Below are positions 27,075-36,249 of a stretch of DNA of 64,000 nt, one piece after another. The stretch lies in NCBI RefSeq assembly GCF_001636845.1, contig NZ_LITT01000035.1, positions 1 to 64,000 on the forward strand. Reading direction: 5' to 3'. The stretch's first letter is position 1, and every line of letters starts with the position of its first letter. Both the position numbers and the translations under genes were made by a program. The stretch comes from Clostridium ljungdahlii. GTDB taxonomy: Bacteria > Bacillota > Clostridia > Clostridiales > Clostridiaceae. The notes beneath the pieces were generated by a model that saw nothing but the letters and a program-made list of their open reading frames with translations, was not told where the DNA came from and searched no databases.

Positions 27075-28964
27075 TTAAAAATTGACCACTACAATATTAT
27101 TTTTAAATTTAATTCCTAATTCTTTTTCATCAACTTTATTAGCAATATCCCGGGAAAAGTGTGTATTATCTATTCCTAATGTCTCATAAAACAACCGCTT
27201 GTCAACCTCATAATGATTTTTCTTGCCTCTTTTAACAGCTTTTTCCTTCTTACATGTTTTTCTATTAGTAATCTTATAGTTATTGTAGACTCCTTCTCGA
27301 ATTTCACTTATTAAAAAATAAAAGTCATCGGCAATCTTCATATTTTGATTATCTGCATCTGCAACTATTCTTACATTTAATAGTTCCTTTTGTACTTGTT
27401 TTATAACATCTAAATTATTATTGTATATGTGGAAATTCCCAATAGGTTCCTTGGTTCTGCATATTCTCTTACATGCTTGATACAGCGCAGATATTTCATC
27501 ACTTAATAATAAACTATCAAGAATTTCATCTTCAAATCCTACAGTATTATTTCCTCTGTGCTTGCCATAAGACATATTTATACCGCAAGCATTATCTATT
27601 TTTTTATAATACATATACATTAAAACATATATAGGAAAAGCGAATCGATGAGTATGAACAATAAAACACTCTTCATATTCAGCATATTTATCTACTCCCC
27701 GCATATTAAAAAAATTGAGAAGAGCATATTCTTTAAACTGTTTTTTAAATTCATCATTTAAAAATCTTTTATCTAGAGCTTCACACTCCGCTTTGTATGT
27801 TATTATTAACACTTTTGTGTCTTTTCTTGCTTTTTTCTTAATATCTTGAACTATAAATTTTCTCCATTCTGTCAATTCATTGTTATCACCATTTTTCTTT
27901 TTTGCACTCTTAGAAGTATTAATATTATGCCAATACAAACAACATCGTGAGTGGTCTATAATTCTTTGAGATTTAACAACATCAAACATATTACCTATTG
28001 TATATAACTTGTTGAATTTGGCAGAAGCATCAAGTAATACATTATTACTCAGCATTAGAAATCTAAAATTGAAATTACAACTGTATAACGTCCCATTCCA
28101 ATATAATGTTCTATCAAGTGGTATATTCTTGCATAATATATTTATCTTCTGGATTTCCTCAATAATCTCATTTTTAGTAACATTCACTTTATTGTCCACG
28201 TTATAATCATTTATAACCTCATTATCAACAGAATTAATTAAACTTATAAGATTGTTGTATTCTTCACTTGTAAAGATATTGTCTATACCTACCTCCTCGG
28301 CCACAATAATTCTATTTTTTAAATTCTTTATATTTTCATAGAATTTTATAGTTCTCTTTGGTTGTTCACACAATTTATCAAATAAATTCAATATTTCATC
28401 ATTATCAATAGATTTAATTAGTTTTAACATATTTTTATATGTATAATCACTGTAGCTACATAGGTTATTTACTACTGCATTTATTTCTTCATCAATTATT
28501 AGAAAACTAAAGTTTCCTTTGATATAATTCCGATAATCTCTATGAAATTCATTCTTTGGAGAGCATAAATTTAAATAAGTAGCATGAGTCACAATCAGCA
28601 CTTGCTTTTCTGCACAATCATAAAAATTCTTACTCGATATTCCGCTCTTTTCTTCTCCTTTCTGAGATGGATTATAATACATAGCGACATTTTCTCCGAC
28701 TTCTTTATTTATCAGTTCTGCTACTCTACTGCACTCCTCTAATGTATGTGTCGTAAATACATATTTTATTGGACTTCCACCTTTAATAGCTTTCGCTATA
28801 GCATAAGCGGTTCCTATTGTCTTGCCTCTACTTGTTTCTAAGGTAAAGACCTTAAATTTGTATTTACTACGTAATCCAATTAATGGATTTGATATATAGT
28901 TTATCATTTTCATTAAATCTTTATCTTTTTTGTTTATTATATTTTCTAATCTTTCCGTTACCAA
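27075..28964 (-). CDS. Superfamily 2 helicase-like ATPase
   Basis: This 629-aa protein shows helicase motifs in order: a variant motif I (TSRGKTIG, 44-51, with S-R in place of the usual glycines), motif Ia (YVFTTHTLEE), VLIVTHATY near 122-130, and motif II LIIDEE (155-160). Much later, ALYQACKRICRTKEP resembles motif VI with its arginine fingers. No nuclease domain is visible. It starts with TTG, seven bases after AGGAGG. Immediately upstream are a 34-codon gene and, 299 bases beyond that, a DUF3883-type nuclease gene in the same direction. A joint role in restricting foreign DNA is inferred. Confidence 0.7.
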   Translation of the reverse strand: MVTERLENIINKKDKDLMKMINYISNPLIGLRSKYKFKVFTLETSRGKTIGTAYAIAKAIKGGSPIKYVFTTHTLEECSRVAELINKEVGENVAMYYNPSQKGEEKSGISSKNFYDCAEKQVLIVTHATYLNLCSPKNEFHRDYRNYIKGNFSFLIIDEEINAVVNNLCSYSDYTYKNMLKLIKSIDNDEILNLFDKLCEQPKRTIKFYENIKNLKNRIIVAEEVGIDNIFTSEEYNNLISLINSVDNEVINDYNVDNKVNVTKNEIIEEIQKINILCKNIPLDRTLYWNGTLYSCNFNFRFLMLSNNVLLDASAKFNKLYTIGNMFDVVKSQRIIDHSRCCLYWHNINTSKSAKKKNGDNNELTEWRKFIVQDIKKKARKDTKVLIITYKAECEALDKRFLNDEFKKQFKEYALLNFFNMRGVDKYAEYEECFIVHTHRFAFPIYVLMYMYYKKIDNACGINMSYGKHRGNNTVGFEDEILDSLLLSDEISALYQACKRICRTKEPIGNFHIYNNNLDVIKQVQKELLNVRIVADADNQNMKIADDFYFLISEIREGVYNNYKITNRKTCKKEKAVKRGKKNHYEVDKRLFYETLGIDNTHFSRDIANKVDEKELGIKFKNNIVVVNF

Positions 28965-28983
28965 TAATTTACCTCCTAACTTA

Positions 28984-29088
28984 CTACTTTAGGAAGTATT
29001 CAGCAACGGCTTGTCTTACCGCCGCTGAATTATTGAATATGTATACATTATAATTAGGATTTAAATTATCCACATCTTCTCTTTTCAT
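28984..29088 (-). CDS. 34-aa protein upstream of helicase
   Basis: A short gene reads MKREDVDNLNPNYNVYIFNN then SAAVRQAVAEYFLK and stop. AAAGGA lies six bases before the ATG, and the stop is 19 bases before the helicase TTG with its own AGGAGG. The order, spacing and ribosome site argue for a real gene or a translated leader rather than chance. A hairpin in the DNA (TTCAGC/GCTGAA, about 28998-29027) coincides with its 3' half. The function is unknown. Confidence 0.5.
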   Translation of the reverse strand: MKREDVDNLNPNYNVYIFNNSAAVRQAVAEYFLK

Positions 29089-29124
29089 TTTGAATCCTTT
29101 GTCTGTTAAATATTAGATAAATAT

Positions 29125-29316
29125 ATGCTAAGTCAAAGGAAAGTAGCTATAGAATGTCATATAAGACCCTCTACATTAAAGATGTATGTTGATAACACTA
29201 TACAAAGAATCAATAAGGAAGATTTAGAGAGTCTATATAATTTTTTTAATAGGCTAGATGATAGGATTACCATAAGTGACATTGTTACTTTTAAAAATAA
29301 TAATGAAAGCAGATAA
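29125..29316 (+). CDS. Short Cro/C1-type HTH protein, probably truncated
   Basis: The 63 codons contain an XRE-like helix-turn-helix (LSQRKVAIECHIRPSTLKMY, then LESLYNFFN). The first helix is incomplete. The sense extends a few codons upstream (ILDKY) to a stop, and no ribosome site or start fits, so the start of the gene is probably lost. It lies antisense between the nuclease gene and the 34-codon gene of the helicase module, where a regulator would be expected. Confidence 0.45.
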   Translation: MLSQRKVAIECHIRPSTLKMYVDNTIQRINKEDLESLYNFFNRLDDRITISDIVTFKNNNESR

Positions 29317-29386
29317 AAATTTGAAATTCAGCGATATAGTTGAGCACGTAGATGTTGAAGTAAAATATGAGAAAACTCTATAATTC

Positions 29387-30487
29387 TTATTTTAGCTTCT
29401 TTATATAATCTTGAAACTTTTTGTCTTCATTCTTTTTTAGAAGTTCTCTTTCTATTGATACTTGTAAACAAGGAATATTAATACTTACATATTTATCTTT
29501 TCTGACTTTAAAAATTGGGTTGATATCATGTTTACTAACTAATTTTATAGGATTAGATATTATATAAAGTTTATAAGGCTTGTTATTTAAAAGTCTCAGT
29601 ATGAACAGTTTATATTTTTCTTGTTTGTTATTAGCTTCCTCTAATTCTTTACGAGTCATATATATTGTAATCTTGCCATTAAGTTTCTTAGTTGATTTCA
29701 CTTCTATAAATTTCTTCTCGCCCATAATATTAGCTTCTAAATCATACCCCTTACCACTTTTCGTTACATTTTCAATTAAAGCTTCACCTTTAAATATGTA
29801 ATGTAAATAATCTTCAGTTGTTCCTTCACCCATTTTACCTATTTCTTTCTTAGACTTCAAACTGCTGTCTTCTTTAAAATCAGATGTTCTGGAACTTACA
29901 GACTCAATTTGTTCTCCAAAAAAATCAGTAAATAATAAATCTTTCTGCTTTTCATAACTATATTCATTTTCTCTATCAACTATATACTTCTTAAAAGCGT
30001 CTAATTCTGAATTTGTCTCAAGGTATTTTAAATCTAGGCTTTCCTTATAATATTTTAATTTATCATATTCACAGCAATGCTTTTTTCGATTCATAAAGAT
30101 ACTTTGTATCATATTACTACTAAATCTTTGCTTTATTGATAAATCTATTTTTTTATATTCATTATTTATTATATCTTGTATTTTGGCTTGAGCATCTCCA
30201 AAAAATTTTCTCTGCTGTTTAGTACGTTTTTTTCTACTTACATACTCCAATATAAGTTTATATAGGACTTTTTCATCCTCTTTACTCAATACTATGCATT
30301 TCATATAATTCAGTGCATTAAGAATGTTTGTATTAACAGTTTTTGCAGTATATAACTTTCCACAGCCGAGATTATTTTTATAAGCATATGCATCAAGATA
30401 TATTAAAGCATCATATATACTATTTTTTCTTGATACATTTTTTAGTATTTTTTCAATTGCTAATTTATCCATTTTTACTTCATCCAT
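29387..30487 (-). CDS. PD-(D/E)xK nuclease-like protein with DUF3883-type domain
   Basis: This 366-aa protein has a helical, lysine-rich N-terminal part (1-200). The C-terminal domain begins at KKEIGKMGEGTTEDYL. The nuclease core is GYDLEANIMGEKKFIEVKST (247-266), giving the D...E-x-K arrangement D249, E262, K264, as in Mrr-like and DUF3883 domains of restriction systems. It is the first gene of a minus-strand set leading to a 34-aa protein and a helicase-like protein. The start is uncertain: the ribosome site is weak and an in-frame ATG five codons on is possible. Confidence 0.7.
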   Translation of the reverse strand: MDEVKMDKLAIEKILKNVSRKNSIYDALIYLDAYAYKNNLGCGKLYTAKTVNTNILNALNYMKCIVLSKEDEKVLYKLILEYVSRKKRTKQQRKFFGDAQAKIQDIINNEYKKIDLSIKQRFSSNMIQSIFMNRKKHCCEYDKLKYYKESLDLKYLETNSELDAFKKYIVDRENEYSYEKQKDLLFTDFFGEQIESVSSRTSDFKEDSSLKSKKEIGKMGEGTTEDYLHYIFKGEALIENVTKSGKGYDLEANIMGEKKFIEVKSTKKLNGKITIYMTRKELEEANNKQEKYKLFILRLLNNKPYKLYIISNPIKLVSKHDINPIFKVRKDKYVSINIPCLQVSIERELLKKNEDKKFQDYIKKLK

Positions 30488-30977
30488 TTCATCTTTTAAT
30501 TAATATTAGTTTACCTAAATATTTTAGTAATATTATTTTCATATTTAATAACAATTATCTCTTTTCTTATTATGTAAATACTAGTAATATAAATTTGATG
30601 AAAATGGCTAAATATATAATTGAATTTAAAATGATTTTATGGTATTAGAAATAATGTTGTGACTGACAAAGTTATATGGAGATATTTTAGCCAACATACT
30701 TACCAAATTTTTACCATCATAAATCGATTACTATTCACATTAAACCTCTGAGTAGTCTGATTATAAGCACTTAAGTCTCGCCTCATAGTAGAATAAAGGC
30801 CTTGCAAATTGATAGACTATACCTTCCTCAATGTCAACAGAAACTATAAAAGCTGCAACAACATATAAAAAATTGATATTATTATAGTTATTAATAAATT
30901 ACACTTTGCAAATTTTGATATGATTTTGTAAAATATAAGTTATTACATTTATTTCTTACATAAAGGAGGATTTTTAA
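30488..30977. other. Divergent intergenic region
   Basis: No gene or strong repeat was seen in these 490 AT-rich bases between the nuclease gene and the 99-aa gene. They presumably hold the two promoters. An AAAGGAGG site precedes the TTG at 30978. Confidence 0.3.
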
Positions 30978-31277
30978 TTGAGCGCTAAATTGATTTTTAA
31001 ATTTAAGAAGAACTTGTTACAAATATTTCAATGGAGTAGTGCCAATGCTGTTATTGATGGGAAAAATACTATAAAAGTGCCTTGGACTCAAGAAACAGAA
31101 TTACTTATTAATGAGGGACATCATAGAATTCAGATGTCATTTCCTTATATGGGTAGTGAATCTGGAAAAGCAAGTATAGAATTTAATATACGAGATGAAG
31201 AAACTTTTATAATTACTTATAAGCCTCCACTAACAATCTTAACTGGTGGTACAATTTTGGTAGAAACCAACAATTGA
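30978..31277 (+). CDS. Small beta-rich hypothetical protein, 99 aa
   Basis: The start is TTG after AAGGAGG. The chain is rich in beta-type segments (DGKNTIKVPWTQETELLI, GHHRIQMSFPYMG, ASIEFNIRDEETFIITY) and looks like a compact beta-sandwich. I have seen similar small clostridial proteins but know no function. It is monocistronic with a clear terminator after it. Confidence 0.55.
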   Translation: MSAKLIFKFKKNLLQIFQWSSANAVIDGKNTIKVPWTQETELLINEGHHRIQMSFPYMGSESGKASIEFNIRDEETFIITYKPPLTILTGGTILVETNN

Positions 31278-31335
31278 TTCTAATGTTAATACTTTTAAAT
31301 ATGCATTTTAAGAATAAATAATATTAGACAGACTT

Positions 31336-31367
31336 TAAACGGTGGAATATGCAAAAACTACCGTTTA
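31336..31367 (+). terminator. Terminator of 99-aa gene
   Basis: TAAACGGT and ACCGTTTA form an eight-base stem, followed by TCTATTTT, 59 bases after the stop codon. The rest of 31278-31587 shows nothing else. Confidence 0.6.
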
Positions 31368-31587
31368 TCTATTTTAATAAAGCTTTTTTCGTCATACACT
31401 TAATTTACAATTTTATTACTAATTCTATTTCGCTTTTTTATCTAAAACATTAGTTATACTTTTCATATATGTTGATTAATATCAATTGCACTCTCAAGCA
31501 TATATTTATTGAGATTAGCTTAATACTTAATAGTACTATAAAATCAGTCTATGCCCCACACCTTAGTACTTTGCTACTTTAATGATA

Positions 31588-32286
31588 TTAAATATTATCT
31601 ATTCTAATTATCTTTTCATATACTAAAGTATGTTTATCATCCACCTCTATATCCTCATGAAAGTGACCAAAGTACCAATGGTTATATTTACATTTTTCTT
31701 CTATTACCTCTAGATATTTGTTAACAGCATCTTCTGGTTTAGGTTGAAAACCAAATATTTCAGTTATCTTGTTAAGAATAGTTGTTGGACAAGTATGAGT
31801 CATTATGTAATCAACTTGCCAGTTATTTTTTTCAAGATTATTTAGTCCCTCTTCACATTGTGCATAATCTGGAAGCTCTTCTTCCCACCAAGAGATAGAC
31901 CTGATTCGATTTTCCTTATCAACAGATGATGCTCCGCCAATTGTGAAAAGCTTTAATCCATTTATAGTATATACTTGTCCTCGCATTAGATGATAAATAC
32001 TAGCATTTATTTTATGTATTTTTCCACCATTCCATTTTTCTACAGGAAAAGAGTTTAGCAAATCAAAATTTTCATGATTACCATCTACAAACAATGTAGT
32101 AAAATTTCTACTTTTTAACCACTTTCTCCAATATAATTCCTCTTTGCTTTCATTCCAAATGCCACCAAAATCCCCACAAATTATTACATAATCATCTTTA
32201 TTCATGGCTTTCTGTTGAGGAAAATTATTGATATCTAATTTATGAATATCATGGGGTATATGAGTATCCCCTGTCACGTATATCAT
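31588..32286 (-). CDS. Calcineurin-like metallophosphoesterase
   Basis: This 232-aa protein has the metal-binding motifs of the family in order: GDTH (6-9), GDFGG (38-42), GNHE (69-72), MTHTCP and GHFHED near the C-terminus. It is a soluble two-metal phosphoesterase. The substrate (nucleic acid, nucleotide or phosphoprotein) cannot be deduced. AAAGGT precedes the ATG. A truncated receiver-like gene lies 64 bases upstream in the same direction. Confidence 0.88.
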   Translation of the reverse strand: MIYVTGDTHIPHDIHKLDINNFPQQKAMNKDDYVIICGDFGGIWNESKEELYWRKWLKSRNFTTLFVDGNHENFDLLNSFPVEKWNGGKIHKINASIYHLMRGQVYTINGLKLFTIGGASSVDKENRIRSISWWEEELPDYAQCEEGLNNLEKNNWQVDYIMTHTCPTTILNKITEIFGFQPKPEDAVNKYLEVIEEKCKYNHWYFGHFHEDIEVDDKHTLVYEKIIRIDNI

Positions 32287-32350
32287 ACATATTCTACCTT
32301 TCAGTATATTTATTTTGTGTAAAAGGATAATTATTTTATCATCCCTTAAT

Positions 32351-32560
32351 TCATTCCCACAAATATATTTTATTTAATCCATATCCTGTTGAAATTAAGT
32401 TTCTGTCTTCACCTAAATCATGGTCTAACAAAATGATTTTTACATGATAATTTTCTAAATAATATATTGCTTGTTCTACAGTTTTTGCTAATATAAAATT
32501 TTTAGGAAAGTCACGCAGCTTATCAAGAAGTATATTTATATTTTGTATTTTTTCATTCAT
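32351..32560 (-). pseudogene. Truncated receiver-like (cREC) domain protein
   Basis: The 69 residues match the start of the small 'cyclic-phosphate processing receiver' type domain: ILLDKLRDFP (LDD.R-like), AIYYLENYHVKIILLDHDLG and TGYGL. Proteins of this family usually continue 20-40 residues further. Here the frame ends at KIYLWE, and the first Asp pair is changed to D-K. No ribosome site is evident. It is probably a broken gene. Confidence 0.5.
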
Positions 32561-32755
32561 ATATGTTTTTAATTATAAACATTTAGTTTTTAAATATACA
32601 TATATACATACCTCAAAAATACTTATTATAAAGCATAAATATAATAAATGTGCCATTAAAATATCTTTAATTAACAAAATTGGGGAATGTATATTAAATT
32701 TCAAATTGTAAATAATAACCATTAGTTTAATATCTACAAAAAGGGTGATTATTAT

Positions 32756-33604
32756 ATGTATTGGGTATATAAGATTTTTGATAAAAATATAGTTTTATTA
32801 TATGTTGGTAAAACAACCGATTTGCTTAATCGTCCTAAAGCTCATTATAGCGACCCTTGGGGTAATGAAATTGATAAAATAGTAATTACAGAATACAAGT
32901 CTGCAACTGATATGGAACTTTATGAGACTTATTATATTAATAAGCTAAAGCCAAAATACAATATAGCAAAAGTTATGGATACACCTACTGTTAATCTTCC
33001 CGAACCTAACCTTTGGTTAGATTATGAACAAGAATACCAAAAGAGAGAATTAGAAAATAAAAGCCAAAACAAATCTATCAATTATAAAAATGCTAAAGAA
33101 AATTTACTTAAACCTAGAAACTGTGATATTATATTAAAGAAAGATGAAAAAATAAATTTATTTTGCCTTAAAAAGTATTCTCCCGACAAAAGTATTCGCT
33201 ATTACCTCAACGAAATGGATTATATGGAAATTAATCCATGTGGAAAGCCCGATACTATTATAGAAGATTTTCTATTATACTTTTTACAGTATGGAGAAAG
33301 ACAATCCAATTACAACGATAAACTTATAATATTCTCTCGAACAGAAGATGTTTTTCAACATTTTGGTGTAAATTTTAGTGAAGAAAGTATTAATGATATT
33401 CTGATAAGACTTATGGTTTCACTTAAGCTCCTTAGTATTAACGGTTCAAATCGGAGTTTTTCTATTCTTCAATATTATAGTATAGATAACCTCTATATTA
33501 GTTTTTCTATTCAACACTTATCGTTATTAGCCAAGTATTTTAGATTGAATTCCATAGATTTTGAGACCATCTTTAAAAAATGTAATATTGAATACTCATT
33601 TTAA
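32756..33604 (+). CDS. GIY-YIG nuclease with unknown C-terminal domain
   Basis: Residues 1-65 form a GIY-YIG-like module: YWVYKIF in place of GIY, LYVGKTTDLLNRPKAH for YIG and Arg, and E57 in YETYYINKLKP as the catalytic glutamate. After a basic linker, residues about 120-282 form a second domain (SRTEDVFQHFGVNFSEESIN, IRLMVSLKLLSING) that I cannot name; it may bind DNA. AAAGGGTG precedes the ATG. It is the third GIY-YIG gene of this region and stands alone. Confidence 0.75.
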   Translation: MYWVYKIFDKNIVLLYVGKTTDLLNRPKAHYSDPWGNEIDKIVITEYKSATDMELYETYYINKLKPKYNIAKVMDTPTVNLPEPNLWLDYEQEYQKRELENKSQNKSINYKNAKENLLKPRNCDIILKKDEKINLFCLKKYSPDKSIRYYLNEMDYMEINPCGKPDTIIEDFLLYFLQYGERQSNYNDKLIIFSRTEDVFQHFGVNFSEESINDILIRLMVSLKLLSINGSNRSFSILQYYSIDNLYISFSIQHLSLLAKYFRLNSIDFETIFKKCNIEYSF

Positions 33605-33769
33605 AATCACCAATTGAGAGACATAGCTTCCTTTTATTATGGTGCCTACAAAGTTATAAAGCTATATATGTAGATACTCAATGTCAATGGTTAATATATC
33701 TATTTTGAAATTTATATGCATTTTTATGGTTCTTTCCGCGTTATTATATTCCCATCTTAGCTATTATAC

Positions 33770-34303
33770 TTATTTTTCACTTTTCCCATCATCTAATTCT
33801 AATGCTTTGGCCCATATCCCTTTGGAAGCAAATTTAACTACAGTTTCTATGCCAACATTTGCCATGAGCAAAGCTAATAGTTTGCAACATGTTATTTTAT
33901 CACCAAAAGCATACCCATTAAAGCATTCCATCTTTTCTGGACTATATTTATCAAATTCTTCTACATCTAGTTCTTGTCCTTTCAAGCTAGGTATTAATCT
34001 ACAAATAGGTTCTTCATTATTCAATACGAATTCTGCTTTATCTTCACGACTATACTCTCTTTCCCCATCTAGGCATAACTTTAAATAAGTCAATTCTGAA
34101 TTGGTTGTATTACCATATTTATAATCCAATCCATTAATTGTCCAATATGCATTAACAAGTAAATCTTCATTTTGTAATCTAAAAATATCACTCTCATCTA
34201 TACGTTCTCTTACAAGCTTTGCAGCAATTTTTCTACTAATTTTATTTTCCAATATATTATTAACTAATTCTTTTAACGTCTCTTTAATATCTAAATCTAA
34301 CAT
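33770..34303 (-). CDS. Hypothetical protein, 177 aa
   Basis: This soluble acidic protein is not recognised. It starts with a helical segment (KETLKELVNNILENKIS), continues through an acidic middle, and ends near a hydrophobic helix (ITCCKLLALLMANVGIETVV). GGTGG precedes the ATG. It lies 29 bases downstream of a small two-span membrane protein gene, so the two are probably one operon. It could be an immunity or regulatory protein; nothing decides. Confidence 0.55.
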   Translation of the reverse strand: MLDLDIKETLKELVNNILENKISRKIAAKLVRERIDESDIFRLQNEDLLVNAYWTINGLDYKYGNTTNSELTYLKLCLDGEREYSREDKAEFVLNNEEPICRLIPSLKGQELDVEEFDKYSPEKMECFNGYAFGDKITCCKLLALLMANVGIETVVKFASKGIWAKALELDDGKSEK

Positions 34304-34332
34304 TTATCTCTTCCACCTTATAAATTTTTAAT

Positions 34333-34536
34333 TTACCAGTTTCTTTCAATATATTCATAAAAAGCATAGATAGATATGAGAAGTAGCCCCATTGAGAAAA
34401 AATATGACATAAAATCCTTCTTGCGCCAAAAAGCACATAAAGGTATAAACACACAACATAATATAAGTCCCAAATTAATCGAAATTGTAAGTACTAACTT
34501 TATAATTTTTAACTTTTTTTCTCTATTTGCATACAT
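34333..34536 (-). CDS. Small membrane protein, two spans
   Basis: The 67 residues contain two membrane helices (about 11-32, VLTISINLGLILCCVFIPLC, and 41-60, MSYFFSMGLLLISIYAFYEY) separated by a basic loop (WRKKD). GGAAG precedes the ATG. It is followed by the 177-aa gene 29 bases downstream. Such two-span proteins are often holin-, toxin- or immunity-like, but no function can be given. Confidence 0.55.
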   Translation of the reverse strand: MYANREKKLKIIKLVLTISINLGLILCCVFIPLCAFWRKKDFMSYFFSMGLLLISIYAFYEYIERNW

Positions 34537-34681
34537 TGTAAATCTTCCTTTACATATTTCTCAAGTATAATATTCCATACTTTCTATTTTGCCCATATAT
34601 ATTTATTATAATAAAATAAATATACAAAATATAGATATTTATGTACTATTGCTACACATCTAATTTAGAATACTAATTTAC

Positions 34682-34735
34682 TTTTGGATGTAAACTAGTA
34701 TTAATACAATATATAACTGTAGTTTACATCCAAAA
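34682..34735. repeat. Inverted repeat with perfect 16-base arms
   Basis: TTTTGGATGTAAACTA (34682-34697) is the exact inverse of TAGTTTACATCCAAAA (34720-34735), with a 22-base spacer that itself holds GTATTAATAC. Four further bases pair outside after one mismatch. It lies in the gap between two minus-strand gene sets and could be an operator, an attachment site of the nearby recombinase, or a bidirectional terminator (TTTT/AAAA ends). Confidence 0.65.
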
Positions 34736-35043
34736 ATAAACAAGTATATTTCTCTAATAAAAAAAATTACTTAAAAGCCACCCTTTAATTTTTAACTTTT
34801 ATAATTTACAACAACTACCAACATAATACTCCTAATATAATCTGTAATTACATTTTACAACAACAAATAAACCTTTCTATAAACTATTTTTAAAAAGGGT
34901 AACTTTAATAAACATGCTCTTCTAATTTTTTGATAAAAGTTAGAAAAAATGATATAATATTATTAATGTTAAGTATATTAAATTTTAACGTTTTTGAAGG
35001 ATTATGTAAGGTGCAAACTTATATAATCTCTTTTGTTTTTATA
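34736..35043. other. Intergenic, nothing recognised
   Basis: These roughly 310 AT-rich bases show no gene on either strand. Confidence 0.25.
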
Positions 35044-35622
35044 TCATTCTATTTTATCCCAGCCTAATAACTTTTTCTCTAAAGCATCCCAGTCATACGT
35101 CCTTTGTTTGAAGTTATTAAATGTACTTACCTTGTTACCATTGCTATAATGGTTCTTATATTTCCCTTTCTAGCTCCCCTGATTCTTTTCATTTTTAGCC
35201 TTAAGTTCTTCCTGCTGTGCCTGAAATATTTGTTTAAGTAGTTCCAGCATTTCCTTCTTCTTTTGCATTATATAATAATTTGCTTTATTTAATCCCTGGC
35301 GTACCTTTACAAAAGGACATAAGGAGCTTTCCGACATACGGCTAATACAATGAGACATATATTCTCTAGTATACCCTAATTCGTTCGCTATTTCTTTCTG
35401 AGAGGCATATACTATCATGTAATTACTATTGTTATCATCCGTGTTAACACGACATTCCATGAAGTCTAATATCATGCTACAAGTACCTCGTATTCCTTTA
35501 GGCAATGATTTTAAGAAGTTTATTTTAATATTTAGTGCACTAGCATTACTAAATATTTTAAGATTCTTTAGGGGCATAAATTCTTTTCTTAATTGTTCCT
35601 TTAATTTTTGACTTAATAGCAT
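35044..35622 (-). pseudogene. HTH replication-type protein interrupted by an amber codon
   Basis: From the ATG (AGGGGG upstream) 150 codons run to TAG at 35170-35172. They include an HTH-like region (ASQKEIANELGYTREYMSHC). In the same frame the sense continues for about 41 codons to TGA at 35044-35046, ending FNNFKQRTYDWDALEKKLLG and W. That ending is typical of small phage/plasmid replication or regulatory HTH proteins. So TAG splits what looks like one gene: a nonsense mutation, or readthrough. The 150-aa product may still fold. Confidence 0.6.
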
Positions 35623-35626
35623 AATT

Positions 35627-36004
35627 CTACCCCCTTACCTGCAATCCCATTTCTCTGAATCTAGTTTTCCATTTTGGCTTTATGAAAATTATTTCTATCC
35701 ATTCAGGGTGATTATTTAATGCAATTATATATTTGTTAAAAGCTTCATCAGTTTTTATTTTTACGCATTCTTTTAATTTATCATAGTCCGGCATTTCTCC
35801 AAAAAACCAAACATGGTACTGTAAATAGCGAGTAAGTATTTGGCATTTAGTTTTATCATGTTTTCTTTCATAAGTTTCATCATTGTTCTTTAATAATAAA
35901 TCCATATAATTTTCAGTATAAGGTGTACAATCTGGTTCAACAAAATCTTTTAGTACTTTAAATGTAATTTTATCTAAATTTATTTCTTCTCTTTTTTTTC
36001 TCAT
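35627..36004 (-). CDS. Hypothetical protein of recombinase operon, 125 aa
   Basis: This soluble, basic, helical protein is not recognised (WFFGEMPDYDKLKECVKIK; C-terminal KPKWKTRFREMGLQ). Its ATG overlaps the stop of the 81-aa gene in a TAATG junction, so translation is coupled. It precedes the HTH gene by four bases. The tight four-gene order suggests a job in excision, replication or regulation of the recombinase element. Confidence 0.6.
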   Translation of the reverse strand: MRKKREEINLDKITFKVLKDFVEPDCTPYTENYMDLLLKNNDETYERKHDKTKCQILTRYLQYHVWFFGEMPDYDKLKECVKIKTDEAFNKYIIALNNHPEWIEIIFIKPKWKTRFREMGLQVRG

Positions 36005-36249
36005 TATACTTCTGCCCCCCTTTCCTCCATAGCTTTTACCATATCTTTTTCTATGGTAAAAGATTCTACAGATATATCATTATTGTACCTTATTCCTTTG
36101 TATATTCGGTATCTGTTATATGACATAGCAACAATAATTGTAATTATCTCAAAATTATCTTTATGCTTGTGGGTTTGATAAATAATTTGTTCTTTATAAT
36201 TACATAATATATTCATTTTTTCTAAAACTTCTTGTTGAAGATTCAACAT
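36004..36249 (-). CDS. Hypothetical protein of recombinase operon, 81 aa
   Basis: This small protein is not recognised. It contains a central beta-like stretch (FEIITIIVAMSYNRYRIYKG). It overlaps the recombinase stop codon in TAATG and couples to the next gene the same way. In recombinase elements, genes of this size beside the integrase are often excisionase-like, but no HTH is clear. Confidence 0.55.
   Translation of the reverse strand: MLNLQQEVLEKMNILCNYKEQIIYQTHKHKDNFEIITIIVAMSYNRYRIYKGIRYNNDISVESFTIEKDMVKAMEERGAEV

Noticed and set aside
28998-29027. Hairpin TTCAGC/GCTGAA as a terminator or attenuator
   Set aside because: It falls inside the 34-codon gene with a short imperfect stem and no T run; coding explains the sequence better.
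33681-34088. Plus-strand open frame of 135 codons
   Set aside because: It lies antisense to the better-supported 177-aa gene, lacks a ribosome site, and its composition (Ser/Leu-rich) is that of a shadow frame.
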